NCBI GenBank assembly: GCA_017307275.1
Contig: JAFKFK010000013.1
Span: forward strand, 122,239-186,238
Length of the DNA: 64,000 nt
Reading direction: 5' to 3'
DNA from: Alphaproteobacteria bacterium
GTDB taxonomy: Bacteria > Pseudomonadota > Alphaproteobacteria > Reyranellales > Reyranellaceae
In this document: piece after piece, positions 52,601 through 60,477 of the stretch
Numbering within the stretch: position 1 is the stretch's first letter
Layout of the letters: each line of letters begins with the position of its first letter
Position numbers and translations under genes: made by a program
Notes under the pieces: generated by a model
Databases searched by the model: none
What the model was told of the DNA's origin: nothing
What the model saw: only the letters and a program-made list of their open reading frames with translations

Positions 52601-53665
52601 TCACCCGCCCCGCCGGCGCCGGCCATAGGAGCCGATGCGCTCGCGGTCCGACACCAACAGGCCGAGGATGCCCTTGGGCTGGAACATGACGACGCCCAGC
52701 AGGATGAGCCCGAGGATCACCGGCCAGATCGGCTTGATCGCGTCGATGTCCGACAGCACGTACGACAGAACCTCGACCGTCACCGCGCCGAATACAGGAC
52801 CGATCAGCGTGCCCGATCCACCGAGCAGGCTGTAGAGCACCGCCGTCGTCGACAGGCCGGGGCCCATGTTGCCGGGACCGATGAAGCCCTGATGGTAGCT
52901 GTAGAGCGCACCGCCCAAACCAGCGACCAGCCCGGCCAGGGAAAACACCACCGCCTTGAAGAGCTGCACGCGATAGCCGAAGAAGGCGAGCCGCTCCTCG
53001 TTCTGGCGCATGCCCGCCAGCACGAGGCCGAGCTGGGACTGTTTGAGGAAGCGCGCGCCCGCATAGATCAGGACGAGAAGCCCCAGCGCCAGGAAGTAGA
53101 AGGCTGTCCCCTCGACGAACTCGTAGCTGCCGATCTTCAGGAGCTTCACCGAGGAGAGGCCATTGCCGGCGCCGACATACTGCCAACCCGAAACCAGGCG
53201 CTCGGCGGCGTAGGCGCCCGTAAGTGTGCCGAGTGCCACGAAGATCGTGGTCGGCGGCTTGCGGCCAAGCAGCAGGAAGGCCGCGAACAGGCCGGCCAGC
53301 AACAGGCCGACCAGCATGGCGAGCGGCAGCGTTCCCCAGAGTTCGCTGAACTCCAGATCGCGGCCGACCAGCGCGATGGCATAGCCCGCGACGCCAAAGA
53401 AAAGCGCTTGGCCAAAGCTCATGATGCCGGAGAGGCCCCAGCACAGGTCGAAGCTGATGGCGAGCAGCGAGAGGATCAGGACATTGGTTGCGAGCGTGAT
53501 GAGGTCCATCCGCTCGCTCAGCACCAACGGCACGATCAACGCGACGACGAGCGCGCCTCCCTCGATGTAGGGCAGGATACGACGCAACACGGGGGAGCGT
53601 GTTCCCCGCCGCTCGGGCACACGCTCGGCCGCCACGGTCAACTCGGACGCTTCCTTGCTCAGCAT
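52601..53665 (-). CDS. ABC transporter permease, UrtC/LivM-like
   Basis: 354 residues; ATG at 53665 overlaps the stop of the binding-protein gene. About nine or ten hydrophobic segments; family features 'LATNVLILSLLAISFDLCWGLSGIMSFGQALFFGVAGY' and 'VFSLAGLVAGLGGALYSYHQGFIGPGNMGPGLSTTAVLYSLLGGSGTLIGPVFGA'. Forms the membrane channel with the UrtB-like permease. Confidence 0.92.
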   Translation of the reverse strand: MLSKEASELTVAAERVPERRGTRSPVLRRILPYIEGGALVVALIVPLVLSERMDLITLATNVLILSLLAISFDLCWGLSGIMSFGQALFFGVAGYAIALVGRDLEFSELWGTLPLAMLVGLLLAGLFAAFLLLGRKPPTTIFVALGTLTGAYAAERLVSGWQYVGAGNGLSSVKLLKIGSYEFVEGTAFYFLALGLLVLIYAGARFLKQSQLGLVLAGMRQNEERLAFFGYRVQLFKAVVFSLAGLVAGLGGALYSYHQGFIGPGNMGPGLSTTAVLYSLLGGSGTLIGPVFGAVTVEVLSYVLSDIDAIKPIWPVILGLILLGVVMFQPKGILGLLVSDRERIGSYGRRRRGG

Positions 53666-54888
53666 TCCTTGGGATCGACCATCTTGTCGCTTTCGATCAC
53701 CGCGTAACGCGTCTTGCCGGCGTCGACTTTGCACTGCGCGATGTACATGTTCATCTTGCAGTGCATCTTGCCCGGCACCATCTCGGCGCCGCCGCCGGGC
53801 CCCTGATCGATCTTGGCCTTGTCCATGGCCGCCGACACCGGATCGCGCGCCAGATCGCCGTTCGTCGCCTTGACCGCGGCCTCGTAGAGCTTGATGCCGC
53901 GATACATGCCGGTCGAGGCGGAGCCTGCCGTGAACAGATACTTGGTGTCGGGGAATCGCTTGGAGTAATCGGCCTGGAGTTGCTTGCTGAACGGATCGTC
54001 GACCGACTGGAAATAGTCGAGGCAGCTATAGAGCCCATCCATCTCCTGGGCCGGGTGATAGTTCAGCAGGTTCTCGTCGTAGTAGACGCAGCTCAGGACG
54101 CCACCGTTCCGCTGGAACCCGGACTCGTAGAGCTGCTTCACGAAGGGCTGCAGGCCCGGCGGAATGACGGTGTTGAAGACACAGTCGACCTTGCCGTCGC
54201 GGATCTTGCCGATGGTCGCGGAGTATTCGGCCTGGTCGAGAGGATAGTATTCCTCGAACACGACCTCGCCGCCGTTGGCCTCGATGACCTTGCGGGCATA
54301 CTTGTTCAGAAGCTGCGGCCAGACATAGTTGGCCGACGGCAAGGCAAAGCGCTTCTTGCCGGCCGTCTTGATCAGATAGGGAATGAGCTTGTCGCACTGC
54401 TGCGCCGGCGTCGGCCCCGTACAGTAGAGCGACTTGGTGCACTCCTGCCCTTCATAGAGCTGCGGATAGATGTAGAGCGTGCGACCGCGGTTCACGATCG
54501 GGTCCTTGATCGCCTGCCGCATCGCCGAAGTGATGCCGCCCAGCACGACGTTGACCTTTCGCTCCTGGATGAGCTTGCGGACGTTGCCGACCGCGATCTT
54601 GGGATCGGATGCCGTGTCTTCGAGGAAAAGCTCGATCGGCCGGCCGGCGATCCCGCCGCTCTTGTTGATCTGCTCCACCGTGAACTGCGCCACCTGCCAG
54701 TTGGCGTTGCCCGACGGGGCAATGGCGCCCGTGATGTCGGTGGCGATACCCATGCGGATGGGATCGGCGGCATAAGCGCCCTTCGGCGCCAGCATCCAGC
54801 CACCGCCCCCGGCGATCCAGCCGGCGGCGCCAAGCGCCCCTGCTCCCATGAGCCGTCGACGACCCAGAGAATGCACCTTGTCGCTCAT
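53659..54888 (-). CDS. ABC transporter substrate-binding protein, urea/amide type (UrtA-like)
   Basis: 409 residues; ATG at 54888. Tat-type signal ('HSLGRRRLMGAGALGAAGWIAGG', cleavage near 'GAYA-ADPIRMG'). Periplasmic-binding-protein type 1 fold: 'IATDITGAIAPSGNANWQVAQFTVEQINKSGGIAGRPIELFLEDTASDP', 'TLYIYPQLYEGQECTKSLYCTGPTPAQQ', 'SANYVWPQLLNKYARKVIEANGGEVVFEEYYPLDQAEYSATI'. The YEG and SxYxWP patterns match UrtA/FmdD-like proteins that bind urea or short amides. Several Cys residues in the exported protein could form disulfides. Confidence 0.92.
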   Translation of the reverse strand: MSDKVHSLGRRRLMGAGALGAAGWIAGGGGWMLAPKGAYAADPIRMGIATDITGAIAPSGNANWQVAQFTVEQINKSGGIAGRPIELFLEDTASDPKIAVGNVRKLIQERKVNVVLGGITSAMRQAIKDPIVNRGRTLYIYPQLYEGQECTKSLYCTGPTPAQQCDKLIPYLIKTAGKKRFALPSANYVWPQLLNKYARKVIEANGGEVVFEEYYPLDQAEYSATIGKIRDGKVDCVFNTVIPPGLQPFVKQLYESGFQRNGGVLSCVYYDENLLNYHPAQEMDGLYSCLDYFQSVDDPFSKQLQADYSKRFPDTKYLFTAGSASTGMYRGIKLYEAAVKATNGDLARDPVSAAMDKAKIDQGPGGGAEMVPGKMHCKMNMYIAQCKVDAGKTRYAVIESDKMVDPKEC

Positions 54889-54890
54889 GT

Positions 54891-55748
54891 TCAGAGCCTC
54901 CCCTGCGTAATGAAGCCTTGCGGACGGAACTTGACGATTACCAACGCGATAATGAAAACCAGCGGATCGGCGAGCACCGGCATGACGAGCCACGGCAGGC
55001 CGGCCGCCATGCCGCCAACGACGGCGGCGCCCAGGACCGGGCCCTCGAAGGTGCCAACGCCCCCCAGCATCACCGACAGGAAAGCCTGCACCAGGAAGCG
55101 CGTACCGATGTCTGCCGAGAGCTGATAGAGCGGCACGATGAGCGCGCCGGCCAGTCCGGCAAGGGCTGCGCCAAAGGCAAAGGTGAAGGCGTAGAGCCGC
55201 GACGTCGAAATCCCGCAGGCCCTCGCAAGATTGGGATTCTCGAGCGAGCCGCGAACCTGCAGGCCGACCGATGTGCGCGCGAGGAACAGCCACGTGCCGG
55301 CGATGACGCAGGCCGTGACGACGACGATGACGGTGCGCCAGATCGAAAAGTCGACGCCGAATAAAGTGAAGGCGCCCGGCAGAGGCTCGGAGATCGATTT
55401 GTAGTGGCCGCCCAGCAGCCCGCGCACGATCTCGCGAATGACCAGCCCCACCGCGTAGGTTCCCAGCATCGCGATGATCGGCGAGGCATAGAAGCGGCGG
55501 ATGACCAGCCGTTCGAGGATCAGGCCGATCAGCGCCAGCACCAGCGGCGCGGCCAGGATCCCGGCCCAGGCAGAAAGGCCGCTGCTTTCGAAGACGTAGA
55601 CGGTGTAGGCGCCGAGAAGAACGAACTCGCCATGGGCGAAGTTGAAGATGCCCATCATGCTGGCGATGATTCCAAGCCCCAGGACGATCAGCACCATCAC
55701 CGACATGAAGGCGAGCAGATCGAACACAAGCTTGATTTCGATACCCAT
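54891..55748 (-). CDS. ABC transporter permease, UrtB/LivH-like
   Basis: 285 residues; ATG 55748 is chosen, with a GTG two codons upstream possible. 'LGLGIIASMMGIFNFAHGEFVLLGAYTVYVF' is the LivH/UrtB signature, followed by 'LERLVIRRFYASPIIAMLGTYAVGLVIREIVRGLLGG' and 'LPLYQLSAD..FLVQAFLSVMLGGVGTFEGPVLGAAVVGG'-type segments. First gene of the transport operon, only 2 nt before the binding-protein gene. Confidence 0.92.
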   Translation of the reverse strand: MGIEIKLVFDLLAFMSVMVLIVLGLGIIASMMGIFNFAHGEFVLLGAYTVYVFESSGLSAWAGILAAPLVLALIGLILERLVIRRFYASPIIAMLGTYAVGLVIREIVRGLLGGHYKSISEPLPGAFTLFGVDFSIWRTVIVVVTACVIAGTWLFLARTSVGLQVRGSLENPNLARACGISTSRLYAFTFAFGAALAGLAGALIVPLYQLSADIGTRFLVQAFLSVMLGGVGTFEGPVLGAAVVGGMAAGLPWLVMPVLADPLVFIIALVIVKFRPQGFITQGRL

Positions 55749-55817
55749 GGTCACCGCATGCGATCGCAGCCGTTACGGCCCGACGCGTTAGCTACGCAAG
55801 AACCGCAGTCTCCATGT

Positions 55818-55846
55818 ATTTAAAACAGAAACTTTTCACTTTTCAA
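55818..55846 (-). promoter_or_regulatory. Probable promoter of the amide-transport operon
   Basis: On the minus strand, TTGAAA (55846-55841), 17-bp spacer, TTAAAT (55823-55818), in an AT-rich patch upstream of the UrtB-like gene. Two tandem ACTTTTC repeats (55831-55844) and an inverted GAAACT...AGTTTC pair (55828-55833, 55849-55854) overlap it and may be regulator contacts. Confidence 0.45.
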
Positions 55847-55871
55847 ATAGTTTCAGTTCGATACTCGAGCG

Positions 55872-57020
55872 TCAGAATTTTTCGAGCAATCGAAAGTCGA
55901 AGCCATCTGCCTCTGCGAAGTAAATCGGCATCTCGGCGCGCCGGTGGCGAACCCCGACCGGCCCCCTTCCCCCGCTATAGACGATGTTCGACGCGTTGGC
56001 CGTCAGGCTGGGCAGGTGCAGCGTCTCGGATCTGCGTGCCAGCGCCTCCAGGAAGTACAGCGCTTCATAGTTTGCCTGTGCGACGGCGCCCGGAATCGGC
56101 GCGCTGTCGCCGAACGCCTTCTGGTAGGCCGTGAGGAATGCTTCGTTGCACGTGGTCTTCACGCTGGCGAAGTAACCGAAGGCAGCGAACAGGTTCGTCG
56201 TGTTCTCCGCACCGATTCCCAACAGGACGGTTTCGTCGATGCAGTTCGCCAGCCGCAGCACTTTCTCGCTGAGACCATACTCGGCGAACATCCGGTTGAA
56301 GAGAATGCCGTCGAGGCCAATGAGCGATATGAAGACGACATCGGGCTGCAGTGCCCGTATGCGCTCGACATAGCGATGATGGTCAGGGTCGCCCAACGGG
56401 ACGAAATCCTCGCCCACGACCCGCCCCCCGGTCTCGGCGATGTAGCTCTTCACTTCCCGGTGCGAGAGCCAGGGCCAGACGTAATCGCTACCGATAAGGT
56501 ACCAGCGCTGGGCGCGCTTGCGTTCGGCCAGCCACGCAATCGCCGGCCGCGCCTGACGTGGCGGCGTCTCGCCGATGGCAAACAGTCCAGGCGTCCGCTC
56601 GCCGCCTTCGTAGATCGAGGGATAGATGTAAGGGAGATGGCCGGCGAACGTCTTGCGCAACGACATTCGGATCGCGCTGATGTGGTTGCCGACGATCACG
56701 TCCGCGCCGTCGGACTCGACGATGTCCTCGGCGTCGCGCGTGACGTCCTCGATTTCGGCGCCGGTGTCGATCACGGAGAGTTCGACCTCTCGCCCCAGGA
56801 TCCCGCCGCGTGCGTTGATCTGGTGGGCGGCGAGGACGGCGCAGTTGACCGACGACGGCCCCCAGATACCGGCCGTGCCGGTCATTGTCACAAAGTGTGC
56901 AACTCGTAGCTTGGATTTGTCCCGCTGGAGGGTTTTCGGCGGGTTGGGAAGCAGGGCGTGAGGCATGGACGCCTGTCCGCCGGATCCGAGCGCCGAATAG
57001 GACCCTCCGGGCATCAGCAT
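55872..57020 (-). CDS. Substrate-binding-fold protein without signal peptide (AmiC-like sensor candidate)
   Basis: 382 residues. Periplasmic-binding type 1 fold: 'LRVAHFVTMTGTAGIWGPSSVNCAVLAAHQINARGGILGREVELSVIDTGAE', 'LPYIYPSIYEGGERTPGLFAIGETPPRQ', 'YLIGSDYVWPWLSHREVKSYIAETGGRVVGEDFVPLGDPDHHRYV'. This last segment closely parallels AmiC, the amide-sensing negative regulator of Pseudomonas, which is cytosolic. The N-terminus (MLMPGGSYSALGSGGQASMPHALLPNPPK) has no hydrophobic segment, so export is unlikely. No AmiR-type ANTAR antiterminator gene is next to it. Start uncertain: ATG 57014 or 56966 are possible. Confidence 0.8.
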   Translation of the reverse strand: MLMPGGSYSALGSGGQASMPHALLPNPPKTLQRDKSKLRVAHFVTMTGTAGIWGPSSVNCAVLAAHQINARGGILGREVELSVIDTGAEIEDVTRDAEDIVESDGADVIVGNHISAIRMSLRKTFAGHLPYIYPSIYEGGERTPGLFAIGETPPRQARPAIAWLAERKRAQRWYLIGSDYVWPWLSHREVKSYIAETGGRVVGEDFVPLGDPDHHRYVERIRALQPDVVFISLIGLDGILFNRMFAEYGLSEKVLRLANCIDETVLLGIGAENTTNLFAAFGYFASVKTTCNEAFLTAYQKAFGDSAPIPGAVAQANYEALYFLEALARRSETLHLPSLTANASNIVYSGGRGPVGVRHRRAEMPIYFAEADGFDFRLLEKF

Positions 57021-57157
57021 GGGCTCGTCGCCCTGTCGAAAAGGCTCAAGGGAGATCGCCGCATGTCAGCCTCCGTATCCCACTATCATGGGCTTCTGGC
57101 TGCGCGTCCGAAACCATCAACCGCGTCCTCCATCGCCCAGGTAGCCCGTCACCAAAT

Positions 57158-57177
57158 ATTGTTGAATTTTCAACAAT
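57158..57177. promoter_or_regulatory. 20-bp palindrome, likely MarR-type operator
   Basis: ATTGTTGAA-TT-TTCAACAAT, perfect 9-bp arms, 69 bp before the marR start in the divergent region between the AmiC-like gene and marR. It overlaps a candidate -35 (TTGAAT, 57162-57167) that is 17 bp before CATATA (57185-57190), so binding would block transcription. The rest of 57021-57246 shows no gene. Confidence 0.6.
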
Positions 57178-57246
57178 TGAAGCACATATAAAGGCGCATC
57201 GTCGAGCATGCATGTTCCGTGCCTTTGAGAGGCTCTGGGGTCGCCC

Positions 57247-57690
57247 GTGTCAGATTCGTCTTCTGCAGATTCACCTATCACCGTGCACCTGGCTTACCTG
57301 CTTGCTCAGGCCAATCGCGAGATCAACCGCCAGCTCGATGCACGGCTGCGCGCCGAAGGCGTGCCGGTCGAACAGTGGCGTATTCTCAAGGTGCTGTCGG
57401 ACGGCAATGGACGGTCGATGGGTGACTTGGCCGAAGCCGCGCTGCTCAACCATCCGACGCTGACCAAGACGATCGATCGCATGGTCGCCGATTCCCTCGT
57501 CTATCGGATCTCCGATCCCGCGGATCGCCGAAAGGTCCTGATCTTCTGTTCAGATCGCGGCAAGGAACTCGTGAAGCGCCTGGCGCCACTGGCGCTCGGC
57601 CAGGAAGCTCACATCGCCAAGAACTACGGCGGCAAGGCGACGGCCCAGCTCAAGCGGCTGCTCGAAGACCTGATCGAGCGCGCCGGCTGA
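57247..57690 (+). CDS. MarR family transcriptional regulator
   Basis: 147 residues from a GTG. MarR fold with winged helix at about residues 35-105: 'LRAEGVPVEQWRILKVLSDGNGRSMGDLAEAALLNHPTLTKTIDRMVADSLVYRISDPADRRKVLIFCSDRGKELV'. The recognition helix is 'NHPTLTKTIDRM' and the wing 'DPADRRKV'. Divergent from the amide gene cluster with a strong palindrome between them; it probably represses itself and perhaps the cluster. Confidence 0.92.
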   Translation: MSDSSSADSPITVHLAYLLAQANREINRQLDARLRAEGVPVEQWRILKVLSDGNGRSMGDLAEAALLNHPTLTKTIDRMVADSLVYRISDPADRRKVLIFCSDRGKELVKRLAPLALGQEAHIAKNYGGKATAQLKRLLEDLIERAG

Positions 57691-57719
57691 CGCCGGTCCC
57701 TTCCCCGATCGGCCATCCT

Positions 57720-57737
57720 GACGGCTGCGTGGCCGTC
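57720..57737. terminator. Short hairpin between convergent marR and histidine phosphatase genes
   Basis: GACGGC-tgcgtg-GCCGTC, 6-bp stem, midway in the 68-bp gap between two stop codons. No U-tract; position is the main support. Confidence 0.3.
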
Positions 57738-57758
57738 TGGCCGTCGGGATAACGCGCC

Positions 57759-58391
57759 TTAGTGATCAGACGTGCCTGTCCCGGCAAACTCGTCCGACGA
57801 CAGCGCGACGATCTCACCGTTCGCCATGGGCCGCGCCGTCTCGTCGGCCCTGTAGGCCCGCATCCAGTCTGCCGTTGCCTGAAAGGAAACGCTTCGTCCC
57901 AGGAGATAGCCGCGAAAGAACTGGCCGTGGCCGACAACGATGACGAACGCAGCCTCCAGGGCGGTCAGACGACGGTGAAAGTCATTCAGCCTGCCGGCAA
58001 ATGCTCGAAACGACTCGGCGTCCGGCCCGTCGACATAGTCCGGATCGCATTGACGCCAATAGGCATCGACCCAGGGCCGCCGATCCGCCGCAGTCGTGCC
58101 TCGACATCTGGCAGGACTGAGATAGGTGAGCTCCTGAATGGGCCATGTCTCGCATCGCGTCGAAGGCCATTTCTGCCGGAGGGGATCGGCGGTCTCTCGG
58201 GTCCGCAGATACGGGGATACGACAAGCAGATCGGGCTGTCTCTCGACCTTCCCTGCCAGGGCCCGCGCCTGCTGCAAGCCAAGTTCCGTCAGCGGGATGT
58301 CGCCATAACTGTCGGCTGGCAGACCGGCATTCGAGGTGCTTTGCCCGTGTCGGACAAGCCAGGTCAGCGCTGGTGGCACAGTGCCTTCCAC
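57759..58391 (-). CDS. Histidine phosphatase family protein
   Basis: 210 residues. Phosphoglycerate-mutase-like fold: catalytic His in 'TWLVRHGQSTSNAG', 'IPLTELGLQQARALAGKV', 'LLVVSPYLRTRETADPL' and the second catalytic His in 'FVIVVGHGQFFRGYLLG'. Likely a phosphatase of a small metabolite or sugar phosphate. The start overlaps the ATP-grasp gene by 28 nt, making it the last gene of the six-gene exopolysaccharide-like operon; its relation to that pathway is unknown. Confidence 0.88.
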   Translation of the reverse strand: MEGTVPPALTWLVRHGQSTSNAGLPADSYGDIPLTELGLQQARALAGKVERQPDLLVVSPYLRTRETADPLRQKWPSTRCETWPIQELTYLSPARCRGTTAADRRPWVDAYWRQCDPDYVDGPDAESFRAFAGRLNDFHRRLTALEAAFVIVVGHGQFFRGYLLGRSVSFQATADWMRAYRADETARPMANGEIVALSSDEFAGTGTSDH

Positions 58392-59335
58392 TCGGCGGCG
58401 TCGAAGAAGTGCTCGGTCCAGTACCGCACGACCATCAGCTCCTTGAACGGCATCAATCGGTCGGGCACCGGCTTGCCCATGAGTTCGTCGACCATCAGCT
58501 TCGGCATGTCGATCCCGGCCGCCGTGGTCAGGGGCAAGGTACCAGGATAGCGCGGATTGACCTCCAGCAGCTTGAACACGCCGTCCGCTGCGCGTTTGAA
58601 CTGCACGTTGGCGATGCCGCGAATACCAATGATCTCGGCGGTGCGGATGGCCGACTGAATCACCTCTGGGATATCGACGGTTCGCGAGGCAATCGCGATG
58701 CCGGAATCGACCTTCATCCGCGCCCGCGGTACGGCGGCAATGACACGCCCATCGCTGCGAACGTAGATATCGACCGAATATTCCTCGCCCGGCAGATACT
58801 CCTGCAGCAACACCGATCCATCCATCGGCTGTTGCTCAAGGTCCTGGCGATTGCCGATCTTGGCCACGCCACGAGAGCCTGCCCCGAGCCGGGGCTTGGC
58901 GAAGCGCGGGAACGTCTCGACGCGATCGGCGACTTGTCGCGTCAATGGCTCGTTGCTCGGGATCGGCACCTGACCTTCCACCGCTTCCATCAGAAGCTGC
59001 TTGTCCCGGCATATCCGCAGACATTCGAGAGGAGAGATCGGCACGGCAACGCCCGCAGCTTCGAAGCGGTCGCGGTCTGCCGCCACGGGCATGAGCTCGG
59101 CATCGACAGTCGGCAGCAAGGCTTCGATGCGCCAGGCATCGCAGGCCCGATGCAGCGCCGGAACCAGATCGGGCGAATCGCCGCGCGGAATGATCAGGCG
59201 GCGCTCCGGTGGCACGAGATAAAGGCCTGTCGCCAGCGGATCCATGTCCGCCATGTAGAGCTCATGCTCGGCAGAGAGACTTTTCCATACGCTGATGGCC
59301 GCGGCCCCGCCCGCGCCGGTTATCAGGATACGCAT
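58364..59335 (-). CDS. ATP-grasp domain protein
   Basis: 323 residues. N-terminal Rossmann-like part 'MRILITGAGGAAAISVWKSL' and 'ALLPTVDAELMPVAADRDRF' (preATP-grasp), then the ATP-grasp fold: 'RFAKPRLGAGSRGVAKIGN' , 'VLLQEYLPGEEYSVDIYVRSDGRVIAAVPRARMKV', metal-binding 'ANVQFKRAADGVFKLLEVNPRYPGTLPLTTAAGIDM'. It resembles the carbamoyl-phosphate-synthase-large-like ligases found in polysaccharide clusters. Such enzymes couple a carboxylate to an amine or other nucleophile via an acyl phosphate. It follows the deacetylase gene by 19 nt. Confidence 0.88.
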   Translation of the reverse strand: MRILITGAGGAAAISVWKSLSAEHELYMADMDPLATGLYLVPPERRLIIPRGDSPDLVPALHRACDAWRIEALLPTVDAELMPVAADRDRFEAAGVAVPISPLECLRICRDKQLLMEAVEGQVPIPSNEPLTRQVADRVETFPRFAKPRLGAGSRGVAKIGNRQDLEQQPMDGSVLLQEYLPGEEYSVDIYVRSDGRVIAAVPRARMKVDSGIAIASRTVDIPEVIQSAIRTAEIIGIRGIANVQFKRAADGVFKLLEVNPRYPGTLPLTTAAGIDMPKLMVDELMGKPVPDRLMPFKELMVVRYWTEHFFDAAEWKALCHQR

Positions 59336-59354
59336 ACCTTGTTCTCGCCGCTCC

Positions 59355-60461
59355 TTACCCGCTTTCGGCCAACGCTCCGGCCTGCAACTGCGAATATTCC
59401 TTGCCGAAGTCTGGCACCATATCGCTGTCGCGCTGCCGGATGATCCTCAGCGGCTCGGCCAGGACGTATCCAGCGAACCGACCCCAATAGCGCGCCGTCG
59501 CCAGTATGAGGTCCGATTGAATCGACGGCATACGGTCGACCTGGCTCTTGTAGACGCTGATCAGCTCTACCTTCTGCTTGATGAATTCCGTGATGTCGAC
59601 AAACCGGTGCGGCTTGAACTCCACCGTCGAGGACGGCGTCTGATAGCAGTAGACGTTGGGAACGTTGCGGCATGCGACCAGGCTCGCCGTGTGGACCGCG
59701 CGGTGATCCTGATGCGTATCTTCGAGGCAGTGCGTGTAGACATGCGTCGGGTTGAGTTCCCGAACGGCGGCCTCGATGGCCGATATCGTCTCCGCGCCCT
59801 CTCCGATATACGTGTCGCTGAGGTTTGCGATCTTGAGGTGTGCCCCGAGAAGCGTCGCCGCGCTCTGCGCTTCGATGGCCCGAATGTTGACGTCGCCACC
59901 GGCCGACCCACGCGAAAGGGTCAGGATGTGCAGAAGGTCGTGGTTGGCGTGATGTTTGGCGAGTGTTCCACCGCAGCCAATCTCGACATCGTCGGGATGG
60001 GCGCCAATGGCCAGGACCCGCATCTGCTGGCTGTGCCGCCTCACGCTGACGGCCGTCGCCAGCAGGATAGCCTGTTCCAGCAGCTCTGCCGGCGTCACCG
60101 GCTTGAACAGCAAGCCATCAATTCGAGACTTGACCACCTGGCGCAGGAAAGACGGGGTATGGTTGCGCGAGACCACCAGCGTGCCGACCCAGCGGTATTT
60201 GTTCTTTATCTCCTTGAGCAGAGCGAAGCTCCCGGGAAGCTCGGCATCGATCACCACCAGGTCATGCCGAGTCGCTGCGATCATATGCGAAGCGGTTTCC
60301 GTGTCCGCGGTGAACTCCAGATGGATTTCCGGATTGCGGTCGAAAGCGCGCCGCACCTCGGCCGTTTCGGGTTCGTCGCGATCGACCAGCAAGATGCGGA
60401 GTTGAGTTTGAGCACTTTGCTCGACAACATTTAGCCGGGGCTTTTCCTGCGTTTGCTTCAT
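59355..60461 (-). CDS. Receiver domain fused to PIG-L (LmbE-like) N-acetyl-sugar deacetylase
   Basis: 368 residues from ATG 60461. Residues 20-135 are a response-regulator receiver: 'RILLVDRDEPETAEVRRAF' (acidic pocket D27, D29), phospho-acceptor D72 in 'DLVVIDAELPG', S98 in 'TLVVSRN', and K120-P121 in 'GLLFKPVTP'. Residues 147-365 are a PIG-L zinc-dependent deacetylase: 'RVLAIGAHPDDVEIGCGGTLAKH' (AHPDD), 'HTHQDHRAVHTAS'-type motif ('EDTHQDHRAVHTAS'). No signal peptide, so it acts in the cytosol. A phosphorelay-controlled deacetylase is unusual; no histidine kinase gene is adjacent. Confidence 0.88.
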   Translation of the reverse strand: MKQTQEKPRLNVVEQSAQTQLRILLVDRDEPETAEVRRAFDRNPEIHLEFTADTETASHMIAATRHDLVVIDAELPGSFALLKEIKNKYRWVGTLVVSRNHTPSFLRQVVKSRIDGLLFKPVTPAELLEQAILLATAVSVRRHSQQMRVLAIGAHPDDVEIGCGGTLAKHHANHDLLHILTLSRGSAGGDVNIRAIEAQSAATLLGAHLKIANLSDTYIGEGAETISAIEAAVRELNPTHVYTHCLEDTHQDHRAVHTASLVACRNVPNVYCYQTPSSTVEFKPHRFVDITEFIKQKVELISVYKSQVDRMPSIQSDLILATARYWGRFAGYVLAEPLRIIRQRDSDMVPDFGKEYSQLQAGALAESG

Positions 60462-60477
60462 GAGCGTCGATCTCTGT

